A stretch of DNA of 64,000 bases, from positions 62,001 to 126,000 of the forward strand of contig CAWARA010000018.1 in the NCBI GenBank assembly GCA_963784195.1, written 5' to 3'. Each line of letters begins with the position of its first letter. Within the stretch, counting starts at the first letter, position 1. The stretch comes from CAVQAH01 sp963784195. GTDB lineage: Bacteria; Acidobacteriota; Vicinamibacteria; Vicinamibacterales; 2-12-FULL-66-21. Both the position numbers and the translations under genes were made by a program. Of the stretch, positions 16,268 through 25,906 are shown in pieces. Under the pieces are notes generated by a model. The model ran no database searches. It saw nothing but the letters and a program-made list of their open reading frames with translations, and had not been told where the DNA came from.

Positions 16268-17809
16268 TTGCAGCCGTTCTGTGAACCGAAACACGGCATT
16301 TCTGTTGTGAATATCTCGAGATTTCTCCGCGTTCCAACGGCCTCGCCGCTGGTCTTCGTCAGGGTCACGCTGCTCGCCTTCGTGGCTGTCGTGGTCACGT
16401 CCACCAAGGCTGATCCCGACCTGTGGGGACACCTTCGTTTCGGACTGGACATGCTGGCCGACGGCTCGCTGCACGCGACCGATCCCTACTCGTTTTCCTC
16501 CGATCGCGACCTGGATCAACCACGAGTGGCTGGCCGAGCTGCTGATGGCCTTCGCCTACAGCGCCGCTGGGCCGACTGGCTTGGCGCTCTTGAAACTGGC
16601 CGTCATTGCCGGGATCGTCTTCATCCTTCTCACCATCGCCCGCGAGGAGCATGCGTCGCCCTTCGCGCGCGACATGTACGTGGCGCTCGCCGTGTTCGCG
16701 ACCTACAGCCGCACCCAGGTCGTCCGGCCGCAGATGTTCTCGGTGTTGATCTTCTGCGTCATTCTTTATCTGCTCAGACGTTCCGAACGCGATCGGCCTG
16801 CCGCAATCTGGTTCGTGCCCATTCTGTTTCGGCTTGTGGGCGAACGTTGCACGGCGGGTGGTTTGTCGGGTTAGCCGCGCTGTCTGTCTGGGTTCTGGCT
16901 GACGCAATCCAGAGTGCATCGAGGAACGCACCCTGACACTTCTCGTAGCGTTCTTGCTTTGTCGGTGTCGCGACAGCCGTCAATCCATACACCGTCGATT
17001 TGTGGCGGTTCCTCGGCGAGACCGTCCGCGGAGAGCGCCCTGATATCACGGACTGGGCGCCATTGCTCAAGCTGCCGGTCGCCGTCATCCTGATTGAGTG
17101 CATCCTCCCGCTCTTTGCGCTCGCCGCGTTCCGCAGCAGCCCAACGCCAATCAAAGCGCGCGATCTTGCCGTCATTGCCCTGCTGCTGGTAGGAACCTTC
17201 CGAGTCGGCCGTGTCGATGCGTTCCTGCAGACCGCCATTGCGATCACGTTCGCGCCGCACCTGGTCGCCCTGTTCCGACGCTTCGAAACATCCGCGCGCC
17301 CGAGTTTCCTGCGGCGGTCACCAGCGGTCAGCGTCGCAGCCGCGGGTCTGGCGGTTTACGCAGGATGTGTCGTGCTGCCAAACCTCACGGTCGTCCAGGT
17401 GAACGGCGCGTGGCTTCCCGATCGTGCGGCCGCGCGATACCTTCGCGACGAGCGGCCGGACGCGCGGGTGCTCACCTGGTTCGATTGGGGAGAGTATGCG
17501 ATCTGGCACCTTTCGCCATCTGGTATCCGCGTGTCCATGGACGGACGCCGCGAGACGGTCTATAGCGATCGGGTCATACAGGACCACATCCGCTTCTATC
17601 GCGGCGACCCGGGGATGGTCAGTTACCCCGAACACATTGGCGCGGATCACATCTGGCTGCCATCGCGATTTCCAATCATCGCGTCCCTCAAGAGCGCGGG
17701 CTGGCAGACCATCTTCGACAACGGTCAGTCGGTGATCCTCGCTCGCAGGGAGGGCCCCAATCCAAGGGTTCTCGACGTCCGCGACGGCATGCACTTTCCT
17801 TGGCCGTAG
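16268..17809 (+). pseudogene. Polytopic membrane protein, broken by about five indels
   Basis: Frames change near 16508, 16828, 16848, 16922 and 16963. The restored order is: a TM helix (LVFVRVTLLAFVAVVVTS); DPDLWGHLRFGLDML; SDRTWINHEWLAELLM; several TM helices; RPQMFSVLIFCVILYLL; FGLWANVHGGWFVGLAALS; VNPYTVDLWRFLGETV; more TM helices; and a soluble tail with TWFDWGEYAIWHL and VSMDGRRETVYSD. The part from 17000 to 17809 is uninterrupted. It is the convergent paralogue of the next gene. The fold resembles glycosyltransferase-type membrane proteins, but no catalytic motif is certain. The start may be TTG 16268 or GTG 16307. Decay and sequencing error cannot be told apart. Confidence 0.65.
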
Positions 17810-17873
17810 GCTTTATGCAGGAGCTGCAGAGCCGACAGGTCTAAAAGGGTCGCTCGCTTAGCTACATCCAGGA

Positions 17874-19260
17874 TCAGCGTGCCAGGACCGACCACTTTGG
17901 CCCTTGGTATCGGTCAACCCACCCAGCCGTCCTCAGCCGCTGCGCCACCAGAGAATCGCCGGGCACGAATGCACATCGAATCTCGAAGTGATTGAACAGG
18001 GCGTCGTATTCACCAGAGGTTTCGGCTTCTATATGGGCGCGTACCAGTTCTTTTGGAAAGGGGTCCTGACGGCTATCCATGAAGACTTTTCGCTGCGGCA
18101 TGAACCAGATGAGGTACCCGCCGTCGTCGTATCGGTTGTAGAGCCTCTCGGGACAGGAATCAATCGCCGCCATCACCTGTTTCTCGAGCGGATGCCATCC
18201 GAGTCTCGGTATCTGAGCCGTCCACGCGTAAGCAATGGTCAATGAGCGCCAGCGCAGCCGTCACCGCGAACACTGCTGCGTTCACCGCAGGCTTCTCACG
18301 CGCCGTGGCGGGTTTCGTCGTCTGAGCCGGGAATTCGGCGAGCCACATCGCCGTCACTGCTGGAAACGCCAGGAGAAGAAACGGCGGAATATTTCGTGCG
18401 GAAGACAGCGCAAGCGGCAACAGTGCCAGCGCACTCCACTCCAGGGTATGGGACCGACCAGCCTGACGGCGCCACAATCGCCGGCGAAAAGCCAGTGGAA
18501 CGATCGCTGTCGACATCAGCCAGAATGGCAGGAACAGCGGGTCAACGACTTGAGGCGGCCGCCATTCCACTACCTGATACTCCCGTAGCCTCACAAGGGA
18601 GGCTGGAATCTCTGACCAGAACGACAGGCCGAGCGGAGTGAGTATCGTCGCGGCGATGCAAGCGGCCGTGACCGCAACAAGCCGCCAGGCCTTTCCCCGG
18701 TCGTTCACTGTCCGATCGGCGAACGCACCGGCGAGAATCACGAACCCGAGGACTACGCCGCCATGCAAGTTCGCCCACAGTAGAAAGAGTGGCGGCAGCA
18801 ACACCTCGCGTCGCCGAACGAGCAGATAGGCGGTCGCGGCGCACAGCAGGAGCGTGAACACCTGCGGGCGAAGAGTCCAGCCGTGACTTGAACCGAGAAC
18901 CGCAAGCCCACCAACGATCACACGCTGCATCACAGCGCCCGTCGACAAACGCCAGACGATGGCCCAGGCAGCAACAATCGTCGCGGCGCACGTCGCGGTC
19001 AGGAGCGGCATCCCGCCGACTCGATGGACTGCGTAGAAAATGAACTGCGAAAGCCATTCGTGGTTCGGCCAGTAGCTGCCGAATACGGTATGCGAGAAGT
19101 AATCGTGCAGGTCGACGCTGCCCGTCCGCCAGATTTCCATACCGGCGCGCAACTGCCACCAGGTATCGTTCTGCGCCGGCATCAGGCAGGTCACGGTGCC
19201 GATCGCGGTGAAAAGCAACAATGTGCACAGGCGCGCGAACGTGAACGCAGCCATCCGCAC
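17874..19260 (-). CDS. Polytopic membrane protein, paralogue of the convergent gene, one frameshift
   Basis: About 460 residues after joining two frames near 18238 (AALAL then TIAYAWTAQIPRLGW). It shares with its convergent neighbour NHEWLSQ, LRPQVFTLLLC, LLWANLHGGVVLG and a tail with RYDDGGYLIWFMPQRKVFMD. Around eight to ten TM helices precede a soluble C-terminal domain. Function is unknown; a role in glycan or lipid-linked sugar transfer is possible. GTG 19260 or ATG 19254 starts it. Confidence 0.7.
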
Positions 19261-19378
19261 TTTTCACGCTGTCCCTCCGATTAGGGAACATGGGTGCCCA
19301 TCCACGGTTGTGAGGTCAAGAGGCGGATTTCCTGGTCGATCGCGGTGCCATCGCTCCACCGAGCCGCGAGCCAACAAA

Positions 19379-20053
19379 TCAGAAAAGTCCAGGCACGACG
19401 CGCCAGCGCACGCGCTGTTGATAGGCGCGATACTCCTCGGCGTGCTCCAGCGTGCGCTCTTCGCAGACCGCGCGAGTCAGCAGCGCGAGGTCTGACGTTG
19501 CGAGGACGGCGAGATTCCAGAGCGTGGGATGCGCGAGCACGAATCCGACGTGAGTGATGAGGTAACCCAGGTAGATTGGGTGCCGAACGACGTTGTACAG
19601 TCCGGTCGAGACGATCCCGCGATTCGCCGGCATCAGGCCAAAGCTGCGCCCCAGCGACATTTTGCCGCCGATGACGATCAGGAGTCCGATAGCCGCGAAC
19701 ACCGCGGTGAAGATTTCGCTCGCCAGGGGAAGGGTTGTCGCGGGCTGCACAAGAGGCGGTCCCACGAGAGACATGGTCGTCAGCACGCGGGCGCGGACGC
19801 TGCGATCGACGGCCAGTGGTGCCCGCCGGCATATGGTCAGCACGACGACCAGCGCTTCGCTGGCCAGCAACAGCAGTCCTGTCGAACGGCCCGTCTGCGC
19901 AAAGTCGACGCCGAGGTTCACCGCCATCATCGTGAACAACGCCACGACGAAGATCTTGGCGGCCCTGTCGGCGACATCGCGGCGCGCGATGGCTGCCTCC
20001 GGCTGGCTGGTGACCCCGGGCGAGCCAGCGAGCGCAGGCACGGGAGGCTTCAT
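19379..20053 (-). CDS. Isoprenylcysteine carboxyl methyltransferase (ICMT)-family membrane methyltransferase
   Basis: 224 residues, with about five TM helices. The S-adenosylmethionine-binding signature is LYNVVRHPIYLGYLITHVGF, followed near the end by EERTLEHAEEYRAYQQRVRWRVVPG (key residues EE, EYRAY, VR.R..PG). In bacteria such proteins methylate small membrane or lipid substrates; the target is unknown. Its ATG overlaps the AAA ATPase stop (ATGA), so it is coupled to the end of the Tad operon. Confidence 0.85.
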   Translation of the reverse strand: MKPPVPALAGSPGVTSQPEAAIARRDVADRAAKIFVVALFTMMAVNLGVDFAQTGRSTGLLLLASEALVVVLTICRRAPLAVDRSVRARVLTTMSLVGPPLVQPATTLPLASEIFTAVFAAIGLLIVIGGKMSLGRSFGLMPANRGIVSTGLYNVVRHPIYLGYLITHVGFVLAHPTLWNLAVLATSDLALLTRAVCEERTLEHAEEYRAYQQRVRWRVVPGLF

Positions 20054-21384
20054 CGCCGCTCGCTCCCCTGCGAATCGGTTTCCTCGAGGAAGTAGCTACC
20101 GCACGCCGCGTCGAGCAGCTCGCGGGTAATCGATGGCTGCCGCCCGTTATAGCGGCACATATCGACGACCTGCTCGATCAGGTCGCGTGGATGGCAGGCG
20201 CGCATCTGCAGCTTGCGCGGCTGGTAGTACTTGCGCTGCAGGTACTCGACCATGACCGGGTCGAACGACAGACCGCGCTTCTTGCAGTTCATCTCGAAAA
20301 TCCGGCAGTACTCGTCGAGCGTCGGGTTCTTCGCCAGGATCTTGTATGGAATACGGCGAAGGAACGCTTCGTCGGCGAGCGACTCCGGCTTGAGGTTGGT
20401 CGCGAACACGATCAGCACGTTGAACGGCGTTTCGAACTTGCGGCCGGTGTGCAGCGTGAGGAAGTCGACTCGGCTCTCCAGCGGGACGATCCAGCGGTTG
20501 AGCAGGTCCCGCGGCGGAATACGCTGACGGCCGAAGTCGTCGACGACGAACACACCGCCGTTGGCCTTCAGCTGAATCGGCGCTTCGTAGAACTTCGAGA
20601 TCGGGTTGAAGGTCAGATCGAGCATCTCGAGCGTGAGCTCGCCGCCGACCACCACCACTGGACGCTTGATCCGTTCCCATCGCCGATCGTACTGCGCGGC
20701 AGCGATGACGCTGTCCATCCCGCCGGCCACGCCACCGAGGTGATGATGGTTGACCGGGTCGAACATCGTGATCGTCTGTCCATCGACGTCCACCGCGTGC
20801 GGCACGAACATCTCGTCACCGAGCGCGCGTCCGATACCCTCGGCCACGACCGTCTTACCGTTGCCAGGCGCCCCGTAGAGGAACAGCGACTTTCCGGAAT
20901 TGACCGCTGGCCCGAGCTGATCGAGCATCGGCTTGTTGACGATCAGCTGCTCGAACCCGGTCGACAGCTTGTCCTTGTCGACATAGGGCCGGGCGGCCAT
21001 GCAGGCGCGGACGTAGGCGTTGTACTGCCCGAGCGGCACGGGTGCCGGACCAACATAGCGGGACAACTCGAGAAACTGTCCCGCCCGATCGCGACCGAGG
21101 TCGGTCAACGCGAACCGGTAACCGGCGGCGCCGGCGCCGCTCGCGCCGCGGACCTCCAGCAGCTTCTCCACGCGCGCATGCTGAATGAGCGCGTCCAGGA
21201 CCGAGTACGGCAGGCGTATCTTCTCGGACAGATTGGTGCCGCTCGATTCGCCTGCCACCAGCGTCTTCAACAGCAGCTGGGCCAGCGTATCGGGATGGAG
21301 CCCGGTGTCCTCAATCGTCGCCGGCGGCGGCAGCGGTGTGGGCTGCGCGGCGACCGGCACGGTGGCGGCAGTTGCTGGTGTCAT
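20050..21384 (-). CDS. AAA-family ATPase linked to the Tad operon
   Basis: About 444 residues. A Pro/Ala-rich start is followed by a winged-helix-like region (LPYSVLDALIQHARVEKLLEV) and a AAA domain with Walker A FLYGAPGNGKTVVAEGI, Walker B GGVFVVDDFGRQ, a sensor segment NVLIVFATNLKPES and arginine motif LRRIPYKI. It is downstream of tadC with a 60-base gap that holds GGTTC repeats. The partner is unknown, but its place as the penultimate gene of the Tad operon suggests pilus assembly or its control. Confidence 0.8.
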   Translation of the reverse strand: MTPATAATVPVAAQPTPLPPPATIEDTGLHPDTLAQLLLKTLVAGESSGTNLSEKIRLPYSVLDALIQHARVEKLLEVRGASGAGAAGYRFALTDLGRDRAGQFLELSRYVGPAPVPLGQYNAYVRACMAARPYVDKDKLSTGFEQLIVNKPMLDQLGPAVNSGKSLFLYGAPGNGKTVVAEGIGRALGDEMFVPHAVDVDGQTITMFDPVNHHHLGGVAGGMDSVIAAAQYDRRWERIKRPVVVVGGELTLEMLDLTFNPISKFYEAPIQLKANGGVFVVDDFGRQRIPPRDLLNRWIVPLESRVDFLTLHTGRKFETPFNVLIVFATNLKPESLADEAFLRRIPYKILAKNPTLDEYCRIFEMNCKKRGLSFDPVMVEYLQRKYYQPRKLQMRACHPRDLIEQVVDMCRYNGRQPSITRELLDAACGSYFLEETDSQGSERR

Positions 21385-21447
21385 CACTAAACCTCGTATT
21401 TACGCTCGTCCTGAACTTTCGTGCTGAACCCTCGCCGTTAACGCGTC

Positions 21448-22347
21448 CTATCTCTCGAGCATCGGGAACAGCACGTTGACGAACTTGATCGCGGCCGGGC
21501 CAATCGTAACGATCCAGACCGCCGGAAAAATGCAGAGCACCAGCGGAAACACCATCTTGACGCCGGTCTTGGCGGCCGCCTCCTCCGCGCGCTGGCGCCG
21601 TTTCGTCCTCAACGTCTCCGAGTACACGCGCAGCGACTGCGATACGCTCGTGCCGAACTTGTCGGTCTGGATGAGCATCGTGACGAGCGAGTTCAGATCC
21701 TCGACGCCGGTTCGGTCCGCGAGATTGCGGAGCGCTTCCGGCCGAGGTTTGCCCGCGCGCAACTCGAGGTTGACCAGCCGCAACTCGGACGAGAGATCCG
21801 GATACGCGAACTCGAGCTCGCTTCCGACCCTGGTCAGCGCCTGATCGAGGCCGAGGCCAGCTTCGACGCTGACCACCAGCAGATCGAGTGCGTCGGCGAG
21901 CGACAGCCGAATCCGGTGCGCGCGGCGCTTTGCCAGACGCGCCAGCACGATACCCGGCAGAAGGTAACCGGCGCCGACGCCGGCCAGCGCGAACGTCAGG
22001 TTCGCTTTCATCACAATATTCGTCGAGAACAGCGCGAACAGCGCGAGTGCGGCGACGACACGGATCCCGAAGAAGATTGCCATCGCTTCATCCCGCCGGA
22101 AGCCTGCCTGCACCAGGCGGAGACGAAGGGTACCGAGCTCCTTGGTCGACCGGGGCGCGCGTTCGCCCACGCGCTTGACGAACGAGACGAACGCCTTCAT
22201 CGTCGGCTGTTCGTCGCTATCGATGCGGTCGGGCCGCAACTCTTCCAGCCGGCGATCGATGGCGACCGCTTTGCCGGGCATCAGCGCAAATGCCGCTGCC
22301 GCCACGATCAGCGAGCCGAAGACGAATGCGAGTAGGGGCAGCAGCAC
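21448..22347 (-). CDS. tadC: Tad pilus inner-membrane platform protein TadC
   Basis: 299 residues with T2SS F domain features: TM near the start, then a cytoplasmic helical bundle with LADALDLLVVSVEAGLGLDQAL and a final TM pair (MVFPLVLCIFPAVWIVTIGPA). It forms the assembly platform with TadB and couples to the CpaF ATPase. Two bases separate it from tadB. Confidence 0.93.
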   Translation of the reverse strand: MLLPLLAFVFGSLIVAAAAFALMPGKAVAIDRRLEELRPDRIDSDEQPTMKAFVSFVKRVGERAPRSTKELGTLRLRLVQAGFRRDEAMAIFFGIRVVAALALFALFSTNIVMKANLTFALAGVGAGYLLPGIVLARLAKRRAHRIRLSLADALDLLVVSVEAGLGLDQALTRVGSELEFAYPDLSSELRLVNLELRAGKPRPEALRNLADRTGVEDLNSLVTMLIQTDKFGTSVSQSLRVYSETLRTKRRQRAEEAAAKTGVKMVFPLVLCIFPAVWIVTIGPAAIKFVNVLFPMLER

Positions 22348-22349
22348 GA

Positions 22350-23330
22350 TTACACCTCGATTTTGACGACCTGACGGATCCAGAAGTAGCCGATGGTCTG
22401 CATCACGACTGCGGTCATCAGCATGATGTGACCCATGCGCTCACGGAACAGCAGATTCATGTGATCAGGATTGATGAATGCCAGGGCCACGCACAGGAAC
22501 GCAGGCAGCGCCAGCAGCACGTATCCCGTCATGCGGCCGTGCGCGGTGCAGACTCTGACCTGGCGCAGGATCTTGAACCGCTCGCGGACGACATGCGCGA
22601 GGTTCTCCAGGATCTCCGAGAGGTTGCCGCCGGTTTCACGCTGGATCAACACGGCGGTGGCGAAGAACCGGACGTCGAGGTGCGGCACGCGGTCAGTCAG
22701 GTTGGTCAGGGCGTCCTTGAGGGGCAGGCCGAAGTTCTGCTCGTCGAAGGTCTTGCGGAATTCCGGCCCGACTGGTTCCGGCATCTCGTCAGCCACCATC
22801 TTCAGTCCGGTGACGAACGCATGCCCGGCCTTGAGTGCGCGCGCAATCAAATCGAGAGCCTCGGGAAACTGCTCCTCGAACGCTTTCATACGCCGTGACC
22901 GTTTGACGTTCAGGATGCCGAATGGAATCATGAAGCCAACAATCGCGCCGAGAGGCATGCCCCACGACGCGCGGACGGCGAGGCCGACGATGAAGCCGAC
23001 GATGGCCGCACAGACGAGGGACATCAGCAGCACCGAGCTGATCGTCGCCGATGTTCCAGACTGGTCAATCCATCGCCGCAGAGCCGAGCCGCGGGTGCTC
23101 TCGCCCATCATGCGGTCGAGGGCTGGCAACGGACCGACCCTGCCGGTCTTCAGCAGCGCCTTGACCTTCGATTCAGGCGTGTCCTCGGCGATCGTGTGCG
23201 ACACTTCTTCGAGTCGGGCCTCCAGCTTCCGCTGCAGCATCATGGTCGGCAGCTGCGTTCCGCCGAAGTACACCCCGACGACCATCGCCACCCCGAACAG
23301 GAATGCGAGAACCACGAGCACGAGGAGCAT
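22350..23330 (-). CDS. tadB: Tad pilus inner-membrane platform protein TadB
   Basis: 326 residues: N-terminal TM (LLVLVVLAFLFGVAMVVGVYF), a middle TM pair, the T2SS F core (FPEALDLIARALKAGHAF) with VLIQRETGGNLSEILENLA, and C-terminal TM helices. Its ATG overlaps the cpaF stop as TAATG, which suggests coupled translation. Confidence 0.93.
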   Translation of the reverse strand: MLLVLVVLAFLFGVAMVVGVYFGGTQLPTMMLQRKLEARLEEVSHTIAEDTPESKVKALLKTGRVGPLPALDRMMGESTRGSALRRWIDQSGTSATISSVLLMSLVCAAIVGFIVGLAVRASWGMPLGAIVGFMIPFGILNVKRSRRMKAFEEQFPEALDLIARALKAGHAFVTGLKMVADEMPEPVGPEFRKTFDEQNFGLPLKDALTNLTDRVPHLDVRFFATAVLIQRETGGNLSEILENLAHVVRERFKILRQVRVCTAHGRMTGYVLLALPAFLCVALAFINPDHMNLLFRERMGHIMLMTAVVMQTIGYFWIRQVVKIEV

Positions 23331-24673
23331 TACCTGACCTCCGTCACGCCCTCGAACATGTCGGAGGGCAAGTGAATACCCGCAGTCTTCAGGCGTTCGC
23401 AGACCTTGGGCCGGACGCCCGTCGCGCGGAACCGTCCAATGACCTTGCCTTCCTGCGTGACGCCGAGCTTCTCGAAGCAGAAGATCTCCTGCATGGTGAT
23501 CACATCACCTTCCATGCCGGTGATCTCCGAGACACTGGTGACCTTTCTCGTGCCGTCGCTCATGCGCGACTGCTGGATGACGAGCTGAACCGCCGAGGCG
23601 ATCTGATGGCGCATCGCACGCTCGGGCAGATTGGCGGCGCCCATCGAGATCATCGTCTCGATACGGGTCAGCGCATCGCGGGGTGTGTTGGCGTGGACGG
23701 TTGTGAGCGACCCGTCGTGGCCGGTGTTCATCGCCTGGAGCATGTCGAGCGCTTCCTCGCCACGCACCTCGCCGACCACAATGCGATCCGGACGCATACG
23801 CAGGGAGTTCACGACCAGCTGACGCTGGCGGATGGCGCCCTTGCCTTCGACGTTGGCCGGCCTGGTCTCCAGTCGCGCCACGTGCTCCTGGTGCAGCTGC
23901 AGCTCCGCCGCGTCCTCGATGGTCACGATGCGCTCCCGTTCGGAGATGAATCCGGAGAGCACGTTGAGCAGCGTGGTCTTGCCGGCGCCGGTACCACCGC
24001 TGATGATCATGTTCAGACGCGAGCGCACGCAGTGTTCCAGGAACTCCAGCATGGGCCGCGTGAGCGAGCGCACCGCAACCAGATCCTCGGCCTTCAGGCG
24101 CTCGGCCGGAAAGCGGCGGATCGACAACAGCGGACCGTCGACGGCCAGCGGCGGAATGATGGCGTTGACACGCGATCCGTCCGGCAGGCGCGCGTCAACC
24201 ATTGGTGAGCTGTCGTCGACGCGGCGCCCGACGGCGCTGACGATGCGGTCGATGACGCGCATCAGGTGTCGGTCGTCCTGAAACGTCGTCGGCAGCCGCT
24301 CCAGCTTGCCGGAGCGCTCCACGTACACCTGCTTGTAGGTGTTGACAAGGATGTCGCTCACCGTCAGGTCGCGCAGCAGCGGCTCGAGCGGTCCGAGCCC
24401 GAAGACCTCGTCGATGACGTCGCCGAGAATCGCGTCCCGCTCGGTCATGCTCAGCGGCATGCCTTCTTCGGCGATCAGATCGAAGAGGAGCGTGCGGATT
24501 TCCGCTTCCGCGCGCGAGCGCTCGACCGAGGCCAGCGCCTCCAGGTTCAGCCTGTTGAGGAGCTTGCGGTGGACGTTCCCCTTCAGCTCGATGTACTGCG
24601 GCCGTGGTGGCTCCGGTCGGGCGGCCGGACGCGGCGCCTTCTCCGACGGTGACGGATTCAGCGAGAAGCTCAT
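23330..24673 (-). CDS. cpaF: Tad pilus assembly ATPase CpaF/TadA
   Basis: 447 residues. Secretion ATPase (T2SE/CpaF) with an N-terminal helical region, the strand motif GPLEPLLRDLTVSDILVN, Walker A ISGGTGAGKTTLLNVLSG, the Asp box (RIVTIEDAAELQL), and Walker B/His box region RPDRIVVGEVRGEEA then HDGSLTTVHANTPRDAL. It powers Flp pilin polymerisation at the inner membrane. Confidence 0.96.
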   Translation of the reverse strand: MSFSLNPSPSEKAPRPAARPEPPRPQYIELKGNVHRKLLNRLNLEALASVERSRAEAEIRTLLFDLIAEEGMPLSMTERDAILGDVIDEVFGLGPLEPLLRDLTVSDILVNTYKQVYVERSGKLERLPTTFQDDRHLMRVIDRIVSAVGRRVDDSSPMVDARLPDGSRVNAIIPPLAVDGPLLSIRRFPAERLKAEDLVAVRSLTRPMLEFLEHCVRSRLNMIISGGTGAGKTTLLNVLSGFISERERIVTIEDAAELQLHQEHVARLETRPANVEGKGAIRQRQLVVNSLRMRPDRIVVGEVRGEEALDMLQAMNTGHDGSLTTVHANTPRDALTRIETMISMGAANLPERAMRHQIASAVQLVIQQSRMSDGTRKVTSVSEITGMEGDVITMQEIFCFEKLGVTQEGKVIGRFRATGVRPKVCERLKTAGIHLPSDMFEGVTEVR

Positions 24674-24692
24674 GGATGGACCGCCTGCTTAT

Positions 24693-25886
24693 TTACACAA
24701 GACCGAGGAACGCGCGACGCTTTGGAGGCTCCGCCTCTTTGACCTCGTCCTGCTGGCCGAGAAGCTGGCGCGTGAAGTTGCCAAACTGCGTTGAGAGCTC
24801 CGAGTTGTTCGCCTGCGCGACGGGCACGCCGGAGTTCAAGGCCGTCGAGACCGTGCGGTAGTCGCTCGCGAATGAATGGTGAATCCCGTAACCGAGGGCG
24901 GTTTCGATCTGCTTCGGCGCGATTAACAGGTTGTCCGAGGTCCGGTTCAACAGAATCTTGACGCGCTCGGCGCCGGCGCCCAGCTGTCTGACCCGATCGA
25001 CGAGTCGCTGAGCATTCCTGATCGACGGGACGTCGGGATTGGCGATCAGGAATACCGTGTCCGCCGCGTAGAGGGCCGAAACGGCGAGGGCGTTGATGGT
25101 ATTGCCGGCGTCGATCACGATGAAGTCGTACATCTTCGTGAGAACGCGCAGCAGCTCTTCGATGGCAGCGGCATCTTGCGCGTTCGGGCGGTCGAACTGC
25201 TCGGATCCGGCAAGGATGTCGAGGCCGGATTTGTGTTTCGCCGTCAGTTCCTTCAGGAAGTCCTTGTCGAGACGGTGCAGGTTCTCGATCGCATCGAGCA
25301 GCGTGAAGCGCGGACGGACGCCAAGAAACAGCGCCACCTCGCCGAGACATGCCTTCATGTCGACCACGACGGTCGGCCGCTTGGTGAGGCGCGCGATCTC
25401 GACTGCGCAGTTGACCGACACAGTGGTCGCGCCGGCGCCGCCCTTGGCGCCGAGGAACATGTAGGTCACACAGGGCTGTCGTGCGCCAGCATGCGCCGCG
25501 TCGCGTCGCGTCGCCGTCCGCCGTACCGCGCTATGGAACGACTCCTCCATGGTCCGCGCGGCGGGTGTGCCGCCGCCGGGCGTCCAGGGAAAGAACTCGT
25601 TGGCTCCGGCCCGCATCGCCTGCAGGATCAGGTCGGGTTCCGGGCTGTTGGCGACTGCGAAGATCGCGATGCTCGGATGTCCGGCACGCAGACGCTCGAT
25701 CGCCGCCATTCCCGACGACGCATCGGCACGAATATCCACGACAACAATGTCGGGACCGGCGCCTGACGAATCGGACATTCGCGTGTCCACGATGCTGATG
25801 GGGACACCGCCCGCGCGCAGCAGTTGGGACATCTGCCGCTTGAACTCTTCATCGTAGCTGACGATGGATGCTGCCAGTTGTGCCAT
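24693..25886 (-). CDS. cpaE: Pilus polar localisation ATPase CpaE/TadZ
   Basis: 397 residues. An atypical receiver-like N-terminus (about 1-115; VVVDIRAD replaces the phosphoacceptor motif) is followed by a ParA/MinD-type ATPase with deviant Walker A FLGAKGGAGATTVSVN. The usual lysine of GKGG is kept as AKGG, and PTVVVDMKA and VIDAGNTINA follow. TadZ proteins place the pilus machine in the cell. Next to cpaF in the same direction. Confidence 0.92.
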   Translation of the reverse strand: MAQLAASIVSYDEEFKRQMSQLLRAGGVPISIVDTRMSDSSGAGPDIVVVDIRADASSGMAAIERLRAGHPSIAIFAVANSPEPDLILQAMRAGANEFFPWTPGGGTPAARTMEESFHSAVRRTATRRDAAHAGARQPCVTYMFLGAKGGAGATTVSVNCAVEIARLTKRPTVVVDMKACLGEVALFLGVRPRFTLLDAIENLHRLDKDFLKELTAKHKSGLDILAGSEQFDRPNAQDAAAIEELLRVLTKMYDFIVIDAGNTINALAVSALYAADTVFLIANPDVPSIRNAQRLVDRVRQLGAGAERVKILLNRTSDNLLIAPKQIETALGYGIHHSFASDYRTVSTALNSGVPVAQANNSELSTQFGNFTRQLLGQQDEVKEAEPPKRRAFLGLV

Positions 25887-25906
25887 GTAGGGTCGACCGC
25901 CTCACT

